This document shows, piece by piece, positions 1 through 8,435 of a stretch of DNA of 35,898 bases. Below the pieces are notes generated by a model. That model was not told where the DNA came from, made no database searches, and was given only the letters and a program-made list of their open reading frames with translations. Position numbers and translations under genes: made by a program. The first letter of the stretch is position 1; every line of letters begins with the position of its first letter. Source of the stretch: a bacterium (lineage in GTDB: Bacteria; Calditrichota; Calditrichia; RBG-13-44-9; J042); the NCBI GenBank assembly GCA_015485355.1, contig WFTQ01000059.1, forward strand, positions 1 through 35,898. The letters are read 5' to 3'.

Positions 1-1685
1 ATGGGACTGGCACCCTGCACATACGCCAGCACCCCTCCGACTACACAGGCCCCCGCCAGCATCCCACTGCGCAACCCCGCCATGGGATTCTCATTAGCAG
101 GATGATTCAGGGAATCCTCCAGATGATTCAAGGCACTGGACAGGATTTGCGGCGACCGCATGACCACATCCAGCAGCTCCGGGAGTCCCCGGGCGAACTG
201 ATTCAGAATGGTTCGGGGATTGTAGTATTTTAGATAGATATGGCGAATGTGTCGATAAGACACTTCGGGGATGTTCAATTTGGGATCCAGCATAAGTCCC
301 ACGCCTTCGAAGGTTACCAGAGCCTTGACCATCAGGGTCATTTCCATGGGGAAATAGACTCGAAAGCGGGCTCCCAGGGTCAGCGATTCCAGGATCAACT
401 GCGCCAGACTGAAATTTCCATACGAGGCCTGTAACCGAAACCGCCGCAATAAATCGGCCACCGCCCGACGGAAACTGAGCGGGTCCCCTCCCTTGCCCAT
501 GCGAGCTAACGAAAGCAGATATTTGGCGGAATTTTCAATATCCCCCCGAACCAGCGAATGATAATAAAACAGGAGTTTCGTCTTTATTTTTTCATCAAAC
601 CGCCCCACCATACCCAGATCAATGAATCCGATTCGGGGACCGGGAAGGACGATCAGGTTGCCCGCGTGCAGATCGGCATGAAAGAAACCGTCTTCATATA
701 GCATTTTGATAATGGCATGGGCACCCAGGTCGATGATCTTCTCGCGATCGGACCGGCTTAAATGAAAAATTCGGGGATCATTGGGTTTAATACCTTCAAA
801 ATACTCCATACACAACACGTCCCGGGACGTATATTCCCGAAAGATGCGAGGGAAGACGATATCCGGTTCGTGGGCAAAATTCGCGGCAAAAATTTCTGCA
901 TGATCGGCTTCGTAAGTTAAATCGATCTCTTTTTCCGTATAATTACAAAATTCATCGATAATCATCTTGGGCTGATACTGTGGGATAATGAGTTGAAGAA
1001 TCTGAGACAGAATCTGAAGCAGCTTCAGATCCGAGAGGATGGCTTCCCGAATGCCGGGCTTGATCACTTTCAAGATCACCGGTTGATTATTGACCAACAC
1101 AGCCCGATGCGTCTGGGCAATGGAAGCCGATCCGACCGGCTCCAGTTCAATTTTCTGGAACAGTTCCTGAATCGGGCGTCCCAGGCTGGTTTCGATGATT
1201 TCCTGAATCACCTCGAAGGGCACTTCCGGGAGCTGATCCAGCAGGGATTTTAACTCCACGGTAATGCTTTTGGGAAGGATGTCTTCCCGAATCGCCATGA
1301 TTTGACCCAGCTTGATGTAGGTCGCCCCCAGCATTTCCAGGCGTCGCCGCAGTTGCACACTGAAGGGCTGATGCCGCAATTCCCGCATCACCAACGGACG
1401 CAAAACAAACGCCAGGAAACGACTCCCCAGGGAGCGGATGCCCTTCTTCCGGTAAGGCGGCAAAGCATTGACGTGAGCAATGAGTCCCCCCGCCAGCAGA
1501 CCGAGGAAATGCTTGTACAGCAGGAAAAAACGATTGATAACACTGCGGTACAAATCCAGGCGGTTAAAAGCACTTTTACGGCGACGGACCCGTTCCGAGG
1601 TGGACAATCCACCATTACTGGGCAGTTCCGAAGTGGGAACCATCCGGGGAGGTGTCAAATCGGTATATAGGGATGTTTTCTCCAT
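1..1685 (-). CDS. ABC1/UbiB (AarF)-family atypical kinase, 3' end off the window
   Basis: The frame read from ATG at 1685 stays open to the left edge, giving at least 561 residues. It carries the hallmarks of the ABC1/UbiB/ADCK family: a KLGQ (KxGQ) motif at about residues 125-128, HADLHAGN near residue 336, and FIDLGMVG with the metal-binding Asp. The visible C-terminus is hydrophobic (LAGACVVGGVLAYVQG), matching the C-terminal membrane helices of UbiB proteins, which are about 550 residues long. Family members are ATPases or kinases that support isoprenoid quinone synthesis or lipid handling at membranes; the substrate cannot be read here. The start at 1685 is preceded by AAAGG and lies about 17 nt from the inferred transcription start. 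It is transcribed separately from the phasin gene, whose hairpin lies upstream. Identity is firm; role and exact start are not. Confidence 0.9.
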   Translation of the reverse strand, partial: MEKTSLYTDLTPPRMVPTSELPSNGGLSTSERVRRRKSAFNRLDLYRSVINRFFLLYKHFLGLLAGGLIAHVNALPPYRKKGIRSLGSRFLAFVLRPLVMRELRHQPFSVQLRRRLEMLGATYIKLGQIMAIREDILPKSITVELKSLLDQLPEVPFEVIQEIIETSLGRPIQELFQKIELEPVGSASIAQTHRAVLVNNQPVILKVIKPGIREAILSDLKLLQILSQILQLIIPQYQPKMIIDEFCNYTEKEIDLTYEADHAEIFAANFAHEPDIVFPRIFREYTSRDVLCMEYFEGIKPNDPRIFHLSRSDREKIIDLGAHAIIKMLYEDGFFHADLHAGNLIVLPGPRIGFIDLGMVGRFDEKIKTKLLFYYHSLVRGDIENSAKYLLSLARMGKGGDPLSFRRAVADLLRRFRLQASYGNFSLAQLILESLTLGARFRVYFPMEMTLMVKALVTFEGVGLMLDPKLNIPEVSYRHIRHIYLKYYNPRTILNQFARGLPELLDVVMRSPQILSSALNHLEDSLNHPANENPMAGLRSGMLAGACVVGGVLAYVQGASP

Positions 1686-1707
1686 CGCCTTTCATAACCA
1701 TTTTCAT

Positions 1708-1735
1708 GGTATAATGTAACCGGAAATGTTAACAA
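1708..1735 (-). promoter_or_regulatory. sigma70-like promoter for the ABC1/UbiB gene
   Basis: On the minus strand TTGTTA (1730-1735) and TATACC (1708-1713) are separated by 16 bp. The inferred transcription start is only about 17 nt from the ATG at 1685. Judged by eye against the TTGACA/TATAAT consensus. Confidence 0.45.
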
Positions 1736-1818
1736 ATCAAAATGACAATCCTCAACCCCTCTGGGGCCCCTTCCGGTAAGCGATTTCACGCAGGGAATTC
1801 CATGTGACCGGGCATAAA

Positions 1819-1847
1819 GGGGGAGGGACACGGCTCCCCCCTCCCCC
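1819..1847 (-). terminator. GC-rich hairpin ending the phaR-phasin unit
   Basis: GGGGGAGGG (1819-1827) pairs perfectly with CCCTCCCCC (1839-1847) over an 11-nt loop. On the minus strand it lies 26 bp after the phasin stop codon and is followed by TTTAT. The stem is strong but the U-tract is short, so termination efficiency is uncertain. Confidence 0.6.
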
Positions 1848-1872
1848 ACACCGCATTCCGGAATCGCCGCCA

Positions 1873-2292
1873 TCAAGCCCTGGTGGCTTTGGTGCCCGAT
1901 TTGACCGACTTATCCAACTTTTCTTCAATGGCAGCCAGGCGTTCGGCCAATTTATCGACCTTTTCTTCCAGTTCCTTAATCTCGTCTCGAGAGGAAATTC
2001 CAATATTTTCCAGAGTATTTCGAATACGCGTTTCCAGGGATTTGTAAAATTCATCGAATTTCTTACTCAACTCTTCCTTTTTTTCGCTGGTAAATTCTTT
2101 GCCCTTTTTCTCCAGCGCCTCGCCCTTTTGAGTAAATTCTTTCCCTTTTTCCAGGAACTTGTTAAAAAGAGCCGTGCCCTCTTCTTCCACGGTGGCAAAC
2201 AGACCCAATCCCGCTAAAAAAATTTCCCGGGTCTTTTCCACAATTTCTTCAGGAATTCGTTTGGTGGTTTCCTGAGTCTTCGTTTCTGCCAT
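1873..2292 (-). CDS. phasin-family PHA granule-associated protein
   Basis: The 139-residue protein is highly charged. It has one amphipathic N-terminal stretch (FLAGLGLFATVEEEGTALF, residues 26-44) followed by a Lys/Glu-rich helical region and a likely coiled coil at about 103-130. This matches the PhaF/PhaI phasin family, which coats polyhydroxyalkanoate granules. There is no signal peptide, so it is cytoplasmic. AAGGAGGG lies just upstream of the ATG. It follows phaR by 39 bp on the same strand, so the pair is probably one transcript, with PhaR repressing phasin until granules form, as known in other bacteria. No PHA synthase, thiolase or reductase gene is in the window, so PHA production is inferred from this pair only. 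Confidence 0.8.
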   Translation of the reverse strand: MAETKTQETTKRIPEEIVEKTREIFLAGLGLFATVEEEGTALFNKFLEKGKEFTQKGEALEKKGKEFTSEKKEELSKKFDEFYKSLETRIRNTLENIGISSRDEIKELEEKVDKLAERLAAIEEKLDKSVKSGTKATRA

Positions 2293-2331
2293 GGTGTACC
2301 CTCCTTTTTGTGAGTTTTGGGTGAATTATGG

Positions 2332-2763
2332 TTAACGATCAGATGTTTCCTTTGGCTTTTCCTTCAACAAATCCCGGATCATCTTCTCCAGAGAATCGAT
2401 GCGGGCTTTCAATTGTTCAATTTCGTCCTCTTTTTTATGTTTCAACAATCTCGCCAGGGGTGCCGGTACCAGATGGTCCAATTGCTGACTGACCTGCTGC
2501 AAGCCATCGTCGATCAAGGTATTTCCCCAACGGATGATGCCATGCAACACTTCTTTGGATAACAGCGCCCGACCCTTTTTACCTTCTTCCAGAATGACCT
2601 GGGTCAGGGTTTGAGCGGTAATATCCTGCTCGGTATTCTTGTCCACTACTTTTACGTCAACGCCCTCACGAATGAGCCGGGCGATCTCTTCCAGAGAGAT
2701 GTACCGGCGAGCCTCGGTGTCGTACAACTTGCGGTTTTCATATCTTTTGATGATTCGCGTCAT
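2332..2763 (-). CDS. phaR: PhaR, polyhydroxyalkanoate synthesis regulator
   Basis: The N-terminus RIIKRYENRKLYDTEARRYI (residues 3-22) is the signature of the PHB/PHA accumulation regulator DNA-binding domain, which extends to about residue 63. The C-terminal part is helical and ends in a likely coiled coil (about 110-140). Known PhaR proteins bind both DNA and PHA granules and repress phasin and their own gene until polymer accumulates. The length of 143 residues is slightly short for the family but complete. GGAGG lies 4-5 nt before the ATG. A near-consensus promoter with GCA-containing spacer bases lies about 135 bp upstream. It is first in a likely two-gene unit with the phasin. Confidence 0.9.
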   Translation of the reverse strand: MTRIIKRYENRKLYDTEARRYISLEEIARLIREGVDVKVVDKNTEQDITAQTLTQVILEEGKKGRALLSKEVLHGIIRWGNTLIDDGLQQVSQQLDHLVPAPLARLLKHKKEDEIEQLKARIDSLEKMIRDLLKEKPKETSDR

Positions 2764-2899
2764 AGGACCTCCGGCAAAAATTTACGCATCGTGTCATCAT
2801 TTCTTTCCGGTTTATCCACCTACCACAGCAAACATAGCTTTAACTCCACCCAAATTCGCATCATAGGCTTCGCTTCCGCTTCTTACTTGCTGCGTCATA

Positions 2900-2928
2900 A
2901 ATATAATGCATTGCGTTGCTGATGTCAA
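2900..2928 (-). promoter_or_regulatory. strong sigma70 promoter of phaR-phasin with GCA/TGC repeats
   Basis: On the minus strand TTGACA (2923-2928) and TATATT (2900-2905) are exactly 17 bp apart. The spacer reads TCAGCAACGCAATGCAT, and a GCAGCAA run follows downstream around 2888-2894. PhaR homologues are reported to bind TGC-rich sites, so autorepression here is plausible but inferred. The predicted leader before phaR is about 130 nt. Confidence 0.65.
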
Positions 2929-3282
2929 GGGATTTTTAACGCAATGTGTCATGATGGGCCTTTTCCTTCTCGTTCTCCACCGTTTTTCCGGGACGAACAC
3001 CAAAGCTTCGAGGTGAGACCGGCCTGCCGCCGGTAAGCGCAGCGTACGCCGCTTGTTTTCAGCGGAAGCCAACGGCACCGCCCAGCCTCCCCGGGAAACC
3101 CCTCCGGCGCCCTATGATCCGCAGCCGTTCCTGAAGCCTGGATGCTTTCGGGGACTATGGCCGGCCGGCGAATCCGGCATGGGACGGCCTTTGGAGGCCG
3201 TCGGTCCGGGGGATCCGCTGGTCATGCGGCCTCTTCAGCAGGCGAATGTCGGCAAATCGAGGCCATCCGGGAAGGCCCGGAC
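2929..3282. other. non-coding gap between phaR promoter and HMG-CoA reductase
   Basis: No supported gene. Two perfect hairpins lie near the end of the reductase gene. TCCGGG-AAGG-CCCGGA (3266-3281) begins one base after its stop codon. GACGGCC with GGCCGTC (3183-3202) has a 6-nt loop. Neither has a T-run on the minus strand, so they may be weak or Rho-assisted ends. The small open frames here are low-complexity and have no recognisable product. Confidence 0.45.
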
Positions 3283-4839
3283 TTAACGATTGCGCCCATA
3301 TTTTTCGTGGCTGGAGACCCACTCCCAGGATGAAATGGCGCTGGCCAAGGAAATCTCTCCGGCTAAGGCCACCCCGGCAACAATCTCGGCCAGTTTTTTT
3401 ACCTTCCCTTTTCCATAACACCCCAGTAACTCCAAACACTCCCGTTGGGTGGGTAAACCGGTGCCCCCACCGTAGGTGGCAACGATTAACGACGGGATGG
3501 TAAGGGAAATATAGAGATCGCCCTTCGGGGTCAGCTCGGTGTAGAGTAGACCGGCCGATGACTCGGCCACATTGGCCACATCTTGTCCCGTGGCAATGAA
3601 CATGGCGGTGATGGCATTGGGGGAATGCAGCCCGTTGTTGTTGGCCCCCGAGAGAATGGAGCCTACATTGGCCACGTTGTAGTGATAGAAAAGAGCTTCC
3701 GGTTCGACCCGCATATATTGCACCAAGACATCCCGTTTGACGATCGCCTCTGCGGTGACGCGCTTACCCCGGGTACGCATCATGTTCACCTGGCTGGCCT
3801 TTTTATCCGTGGCAAAATTGGATTCCAGGTAGAAATGGCGAATCTTGGGGTAGTTTTCTTGAATCCAGCTGCAGGCGGCAAAGGTGGCGCGTCCCACCAT
3901 GTTTTGCCCTGCGGCGTCACCGGTGCGAAAATTGAATCGCAGATAGGCGAATTTGTTGCTCAAATATTTATCGATGTAAACCAGTCTGGCGACGCTGGAA
4001 GTGGCCTCCGCTTCCTCTTTAATCTGCTCAAAGTGCTCATCCACCCAGCGAACAAAATCGCGGGCCTCCCGGGCGTCATCAAACACAAATACCGGGGCCC
4101 GTTGCATGACATCGTCCACCACCGTACACTTGACCCCTCCAGACAAATTGACAACCTTTATTCCCCGATTGTAGGAGGCCACCAGAGTACCCTCCGACGT
4201 GGCCAGCGGGATTAAAAATTCTCCCTTAGCGTGTTCCCCATCGATTTTTAACGGACCCGCAATACCCAAAGGCACCTGAGCCACGCCGATGAAATTTTCG
4301 ATATTGCCCTGGGTGACGTGGGGGTCGAATGAAAAATGGGTCACGTGTTGCAGCCGACGGCCGGTCAACTTTTCGATAAATTTCCAGCGCTGCTCTATAA
4401 CCGAGCGGGAGTAATTATCGTCCTCACTGCGGGGAATCCGGGGCAGCTTAAGCTCTTCCCGGGGAATGGCATCTTCAACATCGAAATTCAAGGTACCAAA
4501 TTGCTGGGTCTCTATTTCAAAAAAGAGCTTGTGTTTGCCGATTTCCAATGGTTCCGTGCGGCAAGCGATATGCAACACCTTCCCCAGGGGAAACGGAAGC
4601 GGTTGCTCGGGAAGAATTTCCGACAACCGCAGGGTTCGACCATCTTCGAACTCGATCCGGCACTGCGATAAATTCACTTCCCGATCATCGATCCTGATCT
4701 TCCAGATTCGATGGATGGTCACATCGCTTAATCGATTCTTAATGGAAAAACGAACTCCCCCATCGGTATTGCGCAAACTGCCAAACGTATACAACCGACG
4801 CAACACCAACTTCGGCACCTTCATTTTAAAACCAAACAT
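3283..4839 (-). CDS. hmgA: class I HMG-CoA reductase with extra N-terminal domain
   Basis: This enzyme reduces HMG-CoA to mevalonate with NAD(P)H, the committed step of the mevalonate route to isoprenoids. The catalytic part starts near residue 140. It shows SEGTLVAS (Glu216), DAAGQNM, TDKK (Lys346/347), GQDVAN (Asp420), GGGTGLPTQ and a C-terminal SSHEKYGRN (His511), the four catalytic positions of the class I family. Before it lie about 135 residues (from VPKLVLRRLYTFGSLRNTDG) that look like a beta-rich domain. They are not a membrane anchor and are not part of standard bacterial or archaeal reductases of about 400-430 residues. GGGAGGATGAACCG precedes the ATG. It is divergent from the wax ester synthase gene. 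No other mevalonate-pathway gene is in the window. Confidence 0.92.
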   Translation of the reverse strand: MFGFKMKVPKLVLRRLYTFGSLRNTDGGVRFSIKNRLSDVTIHRIWKIRIDDREVNLSQCRIEFEDGRTLRLSEILPEQPLPFPLGKVLHIACRTEPLEIGKHKLFFEIETQQFGTLNFDVEDAIPREELKLPRIPRSEDDNYSRSVIEQRWKFIEKLTGRRLQHVTHFSFDPHVTQGNIENFIGVAQVPLGIAGPLKIDGEHAKGEFLIPLATSEGTLVASYNRGIKVVNLSGGVKCTVVDDVMQRAPVFVFDDAREARDFVRWVDEHFEQIKEEAEATSSVARLVYIDKYLSNKFAYLRFNFRTGDAAGQNMVGRATFAACSWIQENYPKIRHFYLESNFATDKKASQVNMMRTRGKRVTAEAIVKRDVLVQYMRVEPEALFYHYNVANVGSILSGANNNGLHSPNAITAMFIATGQDVANVAESSAGLLYTELTPKGDLYISLTIPSLIVATYGGGTGLPTQRECLELLGCYGKGKVKKLAEIVAGVALAGEISLASAISSWEWVSSHEKYGRNR

Positions 4840-5188
4840 CGGTTCATCCTCCCAATTTTCGTTGTGATTATTGCCATTGTCGCCCGCCCATCCCCCGGGC
4901 GTACCAGGAATGCTTCAAGGAGCCCCGGGCTGCAGATGGGCCCTCCGGCCGCGATTCCCCCACCCACCGCTTTCTTCTGTTCCCACCGACCATCATCCAA
5001 CGGATTCATGATTTGCAAAAAAACCGGGCAATCAATAAATTACACTCGATTAATTTAGATAAGGGATATTGTTTATCCAAATCTTTCTTTGTTCGCATCG
5101 GTGGTTCCATCGGGAAAGGCGACCCAAACCGGATAACCCGCTGAGAAGACGGTGGGTTGGATTTTACAGAAAAAAGGGGGATTTTTGG
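4840..5188. other. divergent intergenic region, hmgA / acyltransferase
   Basis: The hmgA side is GC-rich (4880-4990), with CGCCCG/CGGGCG and other short inverted repeats. The middle (5020-5085) is AT-rich and most likely holds the divergent promoters. A minus-strand TTGGAT-17-TAAATT pair can be drawn there, and GGATA-N5-TATCC forms a small dyad around 5066-5080. No gene is supported. Confidence 0.35.
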
Positions 5189-6541
5189 ATGCAGTCCAGA
5201 AGGCAGCCCATGTCGCATGTCGATACCGCCTGGCTTCGTATGGACGACCCCACCAATCGAATGATGATTTCGGGGTTGATCCTATTTAAGGAACCCGTCA
5301 TCAAAGCGGATTTGCGCCGGGTGATCGAGACCCGTCTGTTACAATACGATCGCTTCCGTCAACGGATTGTCGGATTAAACCGTTGGGCAGGAAATCCGTT
5401 CTGGGAAGACGATCCGCACTTCGACCTGAATTATCACATACAAGAGATGGCTCTACCCACTCCGGGCGATGATGATACTTTACGAAAGGTGGTGGGTCAC
5501 TTTATGAGCCAGCCCCTGGACCTATCCCGGCCATTGTGGCAGATTCATCTGTTACGAAACTACCGGAACGGATGCGCCGTTCTGGTACGCATCCATCACT
5601 GTATTGCCGACGGGATTGCCCTGGTCCGGGTTTTATTGTCTTTGACGGATCCCCAGGGTCACCCCACAATCGCTCAGCCTCCTCCGCATCCGGGGCGTTC
5701 CGATGGAACGGCCCCCGCAAACGCCGCCCACAGCCGTTCCCCCCGGAAGCATTCCCTGTTGATGGGTGCCCTGAAGCTTTATTCCCTCACCCGCCTCACG
5801 TTTCAAAAACCCGATCCCCGGACCCTCTTTAAAGGAAAGTTGGGTATCGAGAAGATACCCGCCTGGTCCGATCCCCTTCCCCTGGAGGAGGTTAAAAACA
5901 TGGGTAAGACCATCGGTGCTACGGTAAACGATGTATTATTGAGCGTGGTAAGCGGTGCCTTACGCCGATACATGATGAAACGGGTAAACGTGGTGCCTCC
6001 CCGGTTGAACATCCGGGCCGCCGTTCCTCTCAATCTGAGGCCGCCCGAACCCGACATCCGTCTGGGCAACGAATTCGGTTTATTGTTTCTTTCCCTCCCC
6101 CTGAGCATCGGCGACCCTCTGGAGCGGCTGAAAGAGGTTAAACGGCGCTCCTTAGAATTGAAACAATCGGTTCAGAGCCAGATGGTGTTCGGAGTATTAA
6201 ACCTCATCGGCATGGTTCCCCGATTCATCCAGAGGCTGATTGTGAATTTCTTTGGCACAAAGATTACGGCGGTGATGACCAATGTTCCCGGTCCTCAACA
6301 TCCGATTTTCCTGGCCGGGAAAGAAGTCCAAACCATTCTGTTCTGGGTGCCGCAGTCGGGACGCACGGGGATGGGGGTAAGCATCTTCAGCTACAACGGG
6401 CATGTTTATATTGGACTGGCCACCGATGCGGGATTGATTCCCGAACCGGCAGAGATCATTCGGGAGCTGCACTCCGAATATCACGAATTGCGGGAAGTCA
6501 CCCGGGCACTGGCACAAATGGCTTCTCCAAAAACCGGGTAA
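5189..6541 (+). CDS. wax ester synthase / diacylglycerol acyltransferase (WS/DGAT)
   Basis: The enzyme joins a fatty acyl-CoA to a fatty alcohol or diacylglycerol, making wax esters or triacylglycerol storage lipid. The 450-residue protein has the catalytic HHCIADG motif at 136-142 (HHxxxDG), SRPLWQIHL at about 113-121, a VNDVLLSVVSGALR segment and MTNVPGP near the C-terminus. All are typical of bacterial WS/DGAT, which run about 450-480 residues. The start at 5189 has AAAAAGGGGGA about 8 nt upstream. ATG at 5210, giving MSHVDTAWLRMD, is a credible alternative because many homologues begin there. It is divergent from hmgA and separate from the VanZ-like gene downstream. Acyl acceptor preference cannot be read from sequence. 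Confidence 0.92.
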   Translation: MQSRRQPMSHVDTAWLRMDDPTNRMMISGLILFKEPVIKADLRRVIETRLLQYDRFRQRIVGLNRWAGNPFWEDDPHFDLNYHIQEMALPTPGDDDTLRKVVGHFMSQPLDLSRPLWQIHLLRNYRNGCAVLVRIHHCIADGIALVRVLLSLTDPQGHPTIAQPPPHPGRSDGTAPANAAHSRSPRKHSLLMGALKLYSLTRLTFQKPDPRTLFKGKLGIEKIPAWSDPLPLEEVKNMGKTIGATVNDVLLSVVSGALRRYMMKRVNVVPPRLNIRAAVPLNLRPPEPDIRLGNEFGLLFLSLPLSIGDPLERLKEVKRRSLELKQSVQSQMVFGVLNLIGMVPRFIQRLIVNFFGTKITAVMTNVPGPQHPIFLAGKEVQTILFWVPQSGRTGMGVSIFSYNGHVYIGLATDAGLIPEPAEIIRELHSEYHELREVTRALAQMASPKTG

Positions 6542-6638
6542 AAATTTTTCCGCGTAAAGTACCGCAGAAACGGCCGATTACTATGAATGCGCGAAACAGC
6601 GATCTACGGAAACGAAACAAAAGAGATTGACCACCCCA

Positions 6639-8039
6639 ATGAATCTTCAACGAAAAATCGTTCTCTATGCTTTTTTCTTCTTTTCCTTTCTGATTGTTTA
6701 TAACACCCTTATTCCCTTCCGGTTTGAATACGGCCCCGAGGATTTACCCGAGTTGATTCATCAAATCGAATGGACTCCATTTCAGAGCCGGCGCGTGGAT
6801 ATATCGCTGACGGATATTGTGGGCAACATTTTGCTTTTTATGCCCTTTGGTTTTCTCCTGTACACTCTGCTGTTTCAGCTGGGATGGCGCCACCCTTTCG
6901 GCATTGCTTTATTGAGCGGAGCTGTATTGAGTTTCGCCATTGAATTTGTCCAACTTTTTATACCCGGACGCAACACCGCACCGCACGACCTTATCAACAA
7001 CACGGTGGGAACGGGGTTGGGTGCCCTTGCCGCCCTGATCTATTCGGTGCGCCTCTCGGCCTACCTCCGGCAACGGGGTTATTCCCTGCTGCAGCGGAAA
7101 CCCTTTTTACTGCTGTGTGTGCTCATCGGAGGCACTCAGGCCGTGGCCGCACTGATGCCCTTTACTGTATCCATCACCGTCTCGGATCTGAAAAAAAGCC
7201 TTAAATCCACAAACATCATTCCCCTGGACTACGTCTCCCTGGGAAAACTGTTCTTCAATTCCCCCAACCCCCACGATTATGCGCCTTTCGACCTGTTCGC
7301 ATTTATAGAAAACCTCTGGTTCTGGGCGGTTGTGGGCTACCTGGTGTTCATCTGTTATCGCATCTATTGGCGAAAAAAACCTTATGGTAAATTGTTGCTG
7401 GTGGGGCTGCCATTGGTATATTTTCCTCTAACCGAGTTTGCCCAATTATTTATCACCTCTCGCATTACCGATATCAACGACATTCTCAGCGGCTATGGCG
7501 GCATGGCTCTGGGCTATGCCCTATACCTGGGACTGCGTCCCATTCGTCGCAAACATTTTCAACATCACATCGACTTGCTCCGTATCCCCATCCTGATGTA
7601 TTGGGTTTTCATTCTTTTCGCCGGTTTTCAACCCTTTGACTGGACCACTTCGCTGGAGATTATTCAACGTGACCTGAAAGTGGAGAACCTGATTCCTTTC
7701 TACGCTTATTTTCGGAAAACCAGTCTCTGGAATCTATACGATTTGCTGAACTCCCTTACTTATTTCCTGCCCATCAGTTTGTACTGGACCTACCGGTTGC
7801 GCGAACGGGGCACTTCTTTCGGCTCGATTTACCGACGCACCGTTCCCCTGGGCCTGGCCGTGGGAGGCCTCATTGAGCTGAGTCAAATCCTTTCTCCCAC
7901 CCGAATTGCGGAGATCACCGATGTCCTGGCTTATGCGATGGGCGCCGCCGCCGGTGCATTTTTGCTGTACTATTACGAAACCGAAGTAAAGCCCACGCTG
8001 GATGCCATTAAAAACGGTCTTCTGGAATTCTCCTCTTAG
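6639..8039 (+). CDS. membrane protein with three tandem VanZ-like units
   Basis: The 466-residue polytopic membrane protein has a VanZ-like module repeated three times. Unit 1 (about 1-150) shows DIVGNILLFMPFGFLLY and EFVQLFIPGRNTAPHDLINN followed by GTGLGA. Unit 2 (about 155-310) shows TEFAQLFITSRITDINDILS followed by GGMALGY. Unit 3 (about 315-455) shows LIELSQILSPTRIAEITDVL followed by MGAAAGA. VanZ proteins have about 4-5 helices and 120-200 residues; VanZ itself raises teicoplanin resistance by an unknown mechanism. The role here is unknown, perhaps in the envelope. ATG at 6639 is chosen; a TTG at 6627 is in frame, and neither has a strong ribosome site. There is no obvious partner next door. 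Confidence 0.85.
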   Translation: MNLQRKIVLYAFFFFSFLIVYNTLIPFRFEYGPEDLPELIHQIEWTPFQSRRVDISLTDIVGNILLFMPFGFLLYTLLFQLGWRHPFGIALLSGAVLSFAIEFVQLFIPGRNTAPHDLINNTVGTGLGALAALIYSVRLSAYLRQRGYSLLQRKPFLLLCVLIGGTQAVAALMPFTVSITVSDLKKSLKSTNIIPLDYVSLGKLFFNSPNPHDYAPFDLFAFIENLWFWAVVGYLVFICYRIYWRKKPYGKLLLVGLPLVYFPLTEFAQLFITSRITDINDILSGYGGMALGYALYLGLRPIRRKHFQHHIDLLRIPILMYWVFILFAGFQPFDWTTSLEIIQRDLKVENLIPFYAYFRKTSLWNLYDLLNSLTYFLPISLYWTYRLRERGTSFGSIYRRTVPLGLAVGGLIELSQILSPTRIAEITDVLAYAMGAAAGAFLLYYYETEVKPTLDAIKNGLLEFSS

Positions 8040-8435
8040 CGGAAGCGTTTCACCGGCAGGAATTCCGATCGCCGGCGGTCGTCGTAGGCCCCTTTCCATG
8101 GGGGCTCCCCAGGCAGGGCTTTACACACTACCGCTTCCCTGCCGCCGGGCCGGAACCCCTGCCGAATTCCGGCTTAGGACCGTTCATCGAAAAGGAAATG
8201 CAAACGGATGGGTTTGATACCCGGTTCCGGATTTTGGGGGAATCCCCGGATGCGATTTTACATACGGCCTGGATTTACGCTTGGTAAAGGGTTTTACAGG
8301 GCCATCGCTCCGACACGGTCTTCCACGGTGCCGCAGAGCAAAAACCCATTGGGGGACGCCCGTTGCTTCGGCTTCCGGGGTCGTGCAGCACCCGAAGCGC
8401 GAGGGATCGAAAAATGCCGGGGTGATTTGGAATCA
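8040..8435. other. convergent gap, no supported gene
   Basis: 396 bp between the ends of the VanZ-like gene (plus) and the oxidoreductase gene (minus). It holds short hairpins such as GCCCC-N7-GGGGGC (about 8087-8106). On the minus strand there is a CCC-AAT-GGG-TTTTT element near 8340-8360 that could help end the kor unit. The stem is too short to call as a terminator. Confidence 0.3.

Noticed and set aside
3583-4215. 210-codon plus-strand frame
   Set aside because: Exactly antisense to the conserved catalytic core of HMG-CoA reductase; no family pattern.
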